Assembly (NCBI GenBank): GCA_036873755.1
Contig: JAVTVY010017218.1
Span: forward strand, 1 to 64,000
Reading direction: 5' to 3'
Source: Hanleya hanleyi
Taxonomy: Eukaryota; Mollusca; Polyplacophora; Lepidopleurida; Hanleyidae
DNA length: 64,000 nt
The notes beneath the pieces were generated by a model. It searched no databases, was not told the DNA's origin, and saw only the letters and a list, made by a program, of their open reading frames with translations. Of the stretch, positions 62,157 through 64,000 are shown piece after piece; position 1 is the first letter of the stretch, and each line of letters opens with the position of its first letter. Both the position numbers and the translations under genes were made by a program.

Positions 62157-64000
62157 GTAAGTTAAATTATCTCCCCTGATTGTGACCAATATCATGTATG
62201 GTGGCATAACACTGTTTCGCACTAAAAACGAGGGGGTTTCCCAAAGCTGTAGGGGTCACACAGTGGGATTCCCCCCAGAACAGACATGTAAAATTGAAAA
62301 TGCCGTTTTTTTAGATTGTATTGATATAAATACAGCATAAAGGTTGATCGAAAATCAGAATGGATGAATTTAGAAATAAAATATGGAATTTAGTGGTAAA
62401 TTGGTGACGTCATCATGCACATGGGAACGAGGGTATCTTATAGTTGCCATTTCTGTCACTTTAGCAGACGATTTCTTACACTAAAAACGAGCTGGCGATG
62501 GGCATATAATCCCCACTTTTTTTAAAGCTGCTGGAGATACTTGACAGAGTCGTAGTGAATATAAACATCTCATTTGCGTAGTGGATACATGAGCCGTCAG
62601 CAGAAGTTGATGTATTTTGTGGAAAACGAGCTCACATATCGGCGTTGTTGTTGTTGTTGAATACAGGTCAGTGAGTCAAATTTTTATTTCAATGCTCAGA
62701 TGTTTTGGCCTGAAAATATTCCTGAGATACATAGAAATATTTTGATATATGAAATATGAATAGGCTCTGTGTTTAGGTCCTCCTCTGAGCGAGGCCCTAT
62801 ATGTAGGCTTTTTCACAGCAGCCTCCCAACATATTATAGGTAACTGCACCCTTATAGGTTGAGGGCTATTGAGGTTAATTTGAAAAATATTTGCAGATGC
62901 ACAGAAAACTATGAAAAATAATTCTTTCAATTCATATTATTATTTTGGCCAGCCATAGCTGCTTCTGTCATGGTATTTGAGAACCTCTGGCAGCATTCTA
63001 TGAAGCAATCATTTACAGTCATGCATGAGAAACTGCTACATGTATATCAGATATCATTTATGGGTTAGAAACACTAGGAGTTCCCTTTCTTCCACTGTAC
63101 CAGTTTCAACCTGAATGACAATTTCAGATAGAAAATTCTCCCTGTCTAGCTCTTTGAATAATAACATCCATTCATTGCTAATAGTCGCCCCCCCCCATCT
63201 CACCCCCACCCCCCCTGACAGTCTCACTCATTCCACTCACCCCCTGAAGCTAGACTTAAACATGAACTTTATATTTGAGCGACATGTGAGCTTTATCTGC
63301 TTGTACATGTATCTAAATTTCAGATTCCCTTTCATAGTTCTGAATTTCTAATATGACCATTTCAACATGACAAATGTGGATGACAGATTTTACACAGACT
63401 GAGATACTTTCTGCTAAGAATACTAATTAGCTTCATTCCTAATGAACATGGCTGTCATGTACATGTATGGTATGGTACTAAAGACAACCTTTGAGTTTAT
63501 TTTCGAGGCAAGAAACAAGTATCTACTGCCCGGGCACAGACTCAGAGAACTCGTTCTGTTAGAAATTGTCCATTTATGACTATAGTACTTAATGGCCATC
63601 TTTTGCTCCCCCCCCCCCACCCCCAAACAGCAATGTTCCTCCTCAAGTATCCAGCCGCACCTGAATCTACATGTATTCTGTGTGTGTGATGTGCATTCCA
63701 CACCCCCTTTCAATTGTTTGCCAATTACCTGACCCTGGCCCATGCATATACATGTAACCTCTGATGTTTGTACTGTGCTCGCCTCACCACCACCACCTAA
63801 CCCTTTTAGCCTGACAGAGAATGTAACAAACTAATACTTGTATATAATTTCACGTTTTATGTCCCATTGTGACATGGCTACCATATTCCTCTATGGACTG
63901 GTGAATACAATTTGTACTATATGGTTTTCCCCGACACAACAGTACATGTACACTTGAACAGCTGATAGCTTATGATACTTTGGCTGCATTATCTTGCATG
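62157..64000. other. Intron after exon 29, running off the window
   Basis: CACTAAAAACGAG(G/C) occurs at 62220 and 62490 in two related segments. C-rich runs lie at 63187-63220 and 63608-63628. No coding block of the dynein was found, and other open frames lack motifs. Confidence 0.5.

Overview
The window is eukaryotic, intron-rich and AT-biased. It most likely comes from a lophotrochozoan, probably a mollusc. The reasons are a large animal ciliary gene split by kilobase introns, a DIRS-type tyrosine-recombinase retrotransposon, and dispersed repeats with TCCG-rich heads and TTCAGCAATATTTCAGC motifs that I associate with molluscan DNA. No prokaryotic features were seen.

One host gene runs left to right through the whole window: an axonemal (inner-arm, single-headed class) dynein heavy chain of the DNAH3/DNAH7/DNAH12 clade. 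I resolve 29 internal exons (2072-62156). Their phases all join, giving about 1,471 codons. They encode the end of AAA2, AAA3 (Walker A GPTGTGKS), AAA4 (GIGGSGRQS), the stalk with the microtubule-binding domain, AAA5, and the following buttress coiled coil. The 5' end (tail, linker, AAA1) and 3' end (AAA6, C-terminal domain) lie outside. Introns are GT-AG except one GC-AG (exon 10).

The intron from 2187 to 18512 holds the most striking structure. A roughly 4-kb foldback element has 1.77-kb inverted arms (6763-8533, and 8945-9792 continuing at 16353-17281). It carries an ORF with motifs resembling a PIN/FEN-like nuclease. A 6,560-bp DIRS retrotransposon (9793-16352) has inserted into its right arm. 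The intact left arm preserves the empty site and shows that the DIRS element inserted with no target duplication and no loss. The foldback itself sits in a copy of another dispersed repeat, so three layers are nested.

The other introns are crowded with smaller repeats: several TIR/foldback elements, one with a 5-bp and one with a 4-bp target duplication; a CCTACGAAGTAGG-ended family, two members of which contain 5S rRNA-like sequence; tRNA-derived SINEs, including a head-to-head pair; a MITE family ending GATTGAATTATTAG; and many mini- and satellite arrays of 17, 18, 71, 151 and 166 bp. Some of these lie within a few bases of dynein splice sites. All coordinates were read by eye, and repeat borders are good to a few bases unless stated.
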